A stretch of 64,000 nucleotides of DNA, from NCBI RefSeq assembly GCF_003719335.1, contig NZ_RIAS01000002.1, forward strand, positions 186,001-250,000. Direction: 5' to 3'. Each line of letters starts with the position of its first letter. Positions within the stretch are counted from its first letter, which is position 1. This DNA is from Paenibacillus amylolyticus (lineage in GTDB: Bacteria > Bacillota > Bacilli > Paenibacillales > Paenibacillaceae). Both the position numbers and the translations under genes were made by a program. Shown here in pieces: positions 61,880 through 64,000 of the stretch. The notes below the pieces were generated by a model. The model ran no database searches. It was not told where the DNA came from and saw only the letters and a list, made by a program, of their open reading frames with translations.

Positions 61880-63699
61880 GCTGGAGCACGTTAACTACAC
61901 GAATCAAGTCTATTGTGATGAATCTTCGCTTGGTTGTACGTTCGTCCAAGTTCAGCAGTATTCGTTCTATTATTACGTGGTCTTTCTCCATCTTCATTGT
62001 ACTGGTACTCACCATTATGGCCATATTACTGCATGACAAATTCACCCAGGCTGCTGAGCGAAGTGCAGAACTGTCGACCAGACAGATTGTGGATCAGGTC
62101 AGTTATAACCTGGAGGATTACGTGCGCAGCATGTCCCATCTGTACCGTGCCATTGAGGAACATATGCTGCGGGACGGTACATGGGAAGGGGAGCAGGTGG
62201 ACAAACAGCTGGATACCTTACTCAGCAGCCGGGAAGATATCATCTCCATTACACTGCTCGACGCCGATGGACAGTTGCTCAAGAACAGACCGGCTGCCGA
62301 GCTGAAGAGCAGTGCTCATGTCACTCAACAAGGATGGTTTCAATCGGCCCTGCGTGTACCTAATCATCTGAGCTTTTCCTTGCCTCATATTCAAAATATG
62401 TATGCTGGACCCTATCAATGGGTCGTTTCCATGAGCAAGGGCATCACCATCAAACAGCAAGGTCAGGAGAAGCAAGTGATCCTGCTGGTCGATATCAATT
62501 TTAAACAAATGGACGAACTGAGCAGCCGGGTTAGCCTGGGGCAGCGGGGTTACGTCTATATTATTGATGAGAGTGCGGGCAACATTGTGTATCATCCACA
62601 GCAGCAACTGATGTATATGGGACTGAAAAAAGAAAATATTGAGCAGGCCCTAGTGGCTGCGGGGAGTTACGAAGATGAAGCGGATGGGCAGAAAAGGCTG
62701 AATACCGTAAAGTCGGTGGCGAATATCGGCTGGAAAATTGTCGGTGTGGCGTATCTGGACGAAATCATGACGACACGGCAGGAAGTGAACGGTTACCTGA
62801 TTCGTGTGCTGGTCATTGTACTGGTGCTTGTCATTGTGGTATCCCTGTTTCTCTCTTCGAGTCTGACACGTCCAATCCGGCTGATGGAGAGAAAGATGAA
62901 GGCGGTGGAGCGAGGGGATTTCAACGTGGAGCTGCCCATAACGGGACCGCTTGAGGTCGAGCGTCTGGCGCGTAGGTTCAATCTGATGGTGAACAAAATC
63001 CGTAACCTCATGGATGAGATCATTCATGAACAGGAGCAAAAACGCCGTCTGGAGCTGGAGGCGCTGCAAGCCCAGATTAATCCGCATTTTCTGTATAACA
63101 CACTGAATTCGGTTGTGCGCATGGTTGGCATGAGCCGTAATGACGAAGTCATCACGATGATTACGTCGCTTTCCCGGTTATTTCGCATCAGTCTCAGTCA
63201 GGGTAAAACGATCATTACCGTCCGCGAAGAATTGGAACATGCCCGTCATTACCTGACTATTCAGCAGATGCGTTTCAAACACAAGTTCACTTTCATTATT
63301 CATGCGGATGAGCAGGTACTGGACTGCCTGACACTGAAGCTGATTTTACAGCCGCTCATCGAAAATGCCATCGTGCACGGTATCGAGTATCACATGGACG
63401 AGGGCCGTATCGAGGTGGATGTGCAGCGTGAAGAGCAGATTCTGGTATTCCGCATTACAGATAACGGTGTAGGTATGTCGGAGGAACAGATGGCGGGATT
63501 GCTCAGCGGCCGTCCGGTGGTGAAGAGCGGGGCGGGCTCCGGTGTCGCTGTGCGCAATGTGCATGATCGCATCCGGCACTATTATGGCGAGGGATATGGT
63601 CTTGAATTCGCAAGTGAGCTGGAGGAAGGCACAACGGTATGGATTCGGATTCCTGTTCAGGAAGAACAGAAGGAGGACGGGATGAATGATGGACGGTAG
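61876..63699 (+). CDS. YesM-type sensor histidine kinase
   Basis: 607 residues: cytosolic start, helix about 33-55, extracellular sensor about 60-305 (dCache-like), helix about 310-332, HAMP about 332-385, then the LytS/YesM kinase core with the phosphorylated His in QAQINPHFLYNTLNSV near residue 405. The ATPase shows LILQPLIENAIVHG and DNGVGMS. It partners the upstream regulator. The ATG overlaps the regulator stop (ATGA). The next gene begins within its last codons, a sugar-binding lipoprotein, which suggests a three-component sensor. Confidence 0.92.
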   Translation: MSWSTLTTRIKSIVMNLRLVVRSSKFSSIRSIITWSFSIFIVLVLTIMAILLHDKFTQAAERSAELSTRQIVDQVSYNLEDYVRSMSHLYRAIEEHMLRDGTWEGEQVDKQLDTLLSSREDIISITLLDADGQLLKNRPAAELKSSAHVTQQGWFQSALRVPNHLSFSLPHIQNMYAGPYQWVVSMSKGITIKQQGQEKQVILLVDINFKQMDELSSRVSLGQRGYVYIIDESAGNIVYHPQQQLMYMGLKKENIEQALVAAGSYEDEADGQKRLNTVKSVANIGWKIVGVAYLDEIMTTRQEVNGYLIRVLVIVLVLVIVVSLFLSSSLTRPIRLMERKMKAVERGDFNVELPITGPLEVERLARRFNLMVNKIRNLMDEIIHEQEQKRRLELEALQAQINPHFLYNTLNSVVRMVGMSRNDEVITMITSLSRLFRISLSQGKTIITVREELEHARHYLTIQQMRFKHKFTFIIHADEQVLDCLTLKLILQPLIENAIVHGIEYHMDEGRIEVDVQREEQILVFRITDNGVGMSEEQMAGLLSGRPVVKSGAGSGVAVRNVHDRIRHYYGEGYGLEFASELEEGTTVWIRIPVQEEQKEDGMNDGR

Positions 63700-64000
63700 C
63701 GAAACCAGCAGCAAAATGAATAACCAGAACAAGAGCACACGCCGTGTATTGGCAAAAAAAAGCCAGGCCACTCTTCCCGGTTCCCCGGGATTATGGTCAT
63801 TCAAAGCCTTGTGCCAGGCAGCCGCAGTCTGCTGCCTGCTAATCTGTGCCGCCTGCGGCATGGCAGGGGCGGATCAACCGGCATCGTCGCAGCGCATTGC
63901 GCTCATTACGCCTGCGGGCACCGGAGAGCTCGCCGAAGCGATCCGCCTGGGGGCTGAGGCAGCCGCCAAAGAGAGCGGCGCACAGCTCATCACCGTTGAA
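63686..64000 (+). CDS. Sugar-binding lipoprotein (periplasmic-binding-protein type), partial
   Basis: The first 105 codons are in the window. A long basic N-terminus of about 45 residues leads to a hydrophobic segment (AAAVCCLLICAACG) with a lipobox-like LICAAC, then the domain start IALITPAGTGELAEAIRLGA, as in RbsB/ChvE-type sugar receptors. AAGGAGG lies 10 bases before ATG 63686 (a second ATG is at 63689). It overlaps the kinase gene by 14 bases, so it is translated with it and may feed the sensor as its receptor. Confidence 0.75.
   Translation, partial: MMDGSETSSKMNNQNKSTRRVLAKKSQATLPGSPGLWSFKALCQAAAVCCLLICAACGMAGADQPASSQRIALITPAGTGELAEAIRLGAEAAAKESGAQLITVE

Overview
The window looks like a chromosomal segment of a Paenibacillus-type spore former (Bacillota). 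The evidence is a CotH spore-coat kinase with a CotB-like partner, strong AAGGAGG-type ribosome binding sites, frequent TTG/GTG starts, a YesMN two-component pair, CcpA-like cre sites, secreted plant-polysaccharide enzymes (GH6-FnIII-CBM3 and PL11) and a type I-C CRISPR repeat. The genus is inferred from gene content and style, not from a marker gene.

Layout. 0-2.2 kb: divergent spore-coat pair (CotB-like, CotH). 2.4-8.9 kb: heterodimeric ABC exporter, then a MarR regulator, a MATE exporter and a small membrane protein. 9-14.7 kb: a metallophosphatase/5'-nucleotidase facing a phnDCEE-type phosphonate/phosphate-ester importer. 15-19.7 kb: two small membrane proteins (one apparently frameshifted), a large secreted multidomain protein and an orphan ECF sigma factor. 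19.8-26.7 kb: OmpR-type regulator, kinase and membrane-anchored propeller protein, followed by a MacAB-like ATPase/permease/adaptor; both operons carry the same 19-bp operator-like sequence. 27-33 kb: secreted GH6 cellulase and PL11 rhamnogalacturonan lyase. 33-41.5 kb: histidine phosphatase, S51 peptidase, AraC regulator, a LicT-type antiterminator with two RAT/terminator switches, a beta-glucoside-type PTS with a ChbG-like deacetylase, and a GH4 enzyme. 41.5-43.8 kb: an AT-rich islet with an ABC transporter and a secreted protein. 44-46.5 kb: polar amino-acid importer. 46.5-54.8 kb: accessory region with cas-less type I-C CRISPR remnants, a TetR/YhgE pair, unknown genes and a probable type I toxin. 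55-59.5 kb: two chemoreceptors and a short ORF lacking ATG. 59.7-64 kb: cold-shock protein, then YesN/YesM and the start of a sugar-binding lipoprotein.

Most unusual are four intergenic copies (near 15.8, 29.8, 47.0 and 54.5 kb) of a repeat exactly 195 bp long. Each has two CTAACGATC modules and two inverted GATCGTTAG modules at identical offsets of 50, 86 and 50 bp, while the sequence between them has diverged strongly. I do not recognise this family. Other points of interest are two diverged 193-bp CRISPR leaders without cas genes, a 27-residue holin-like toxin whose ribosome binding site and start codon are locked in a hairpin, and the shared operator linking the two-component system to its likely target pump.
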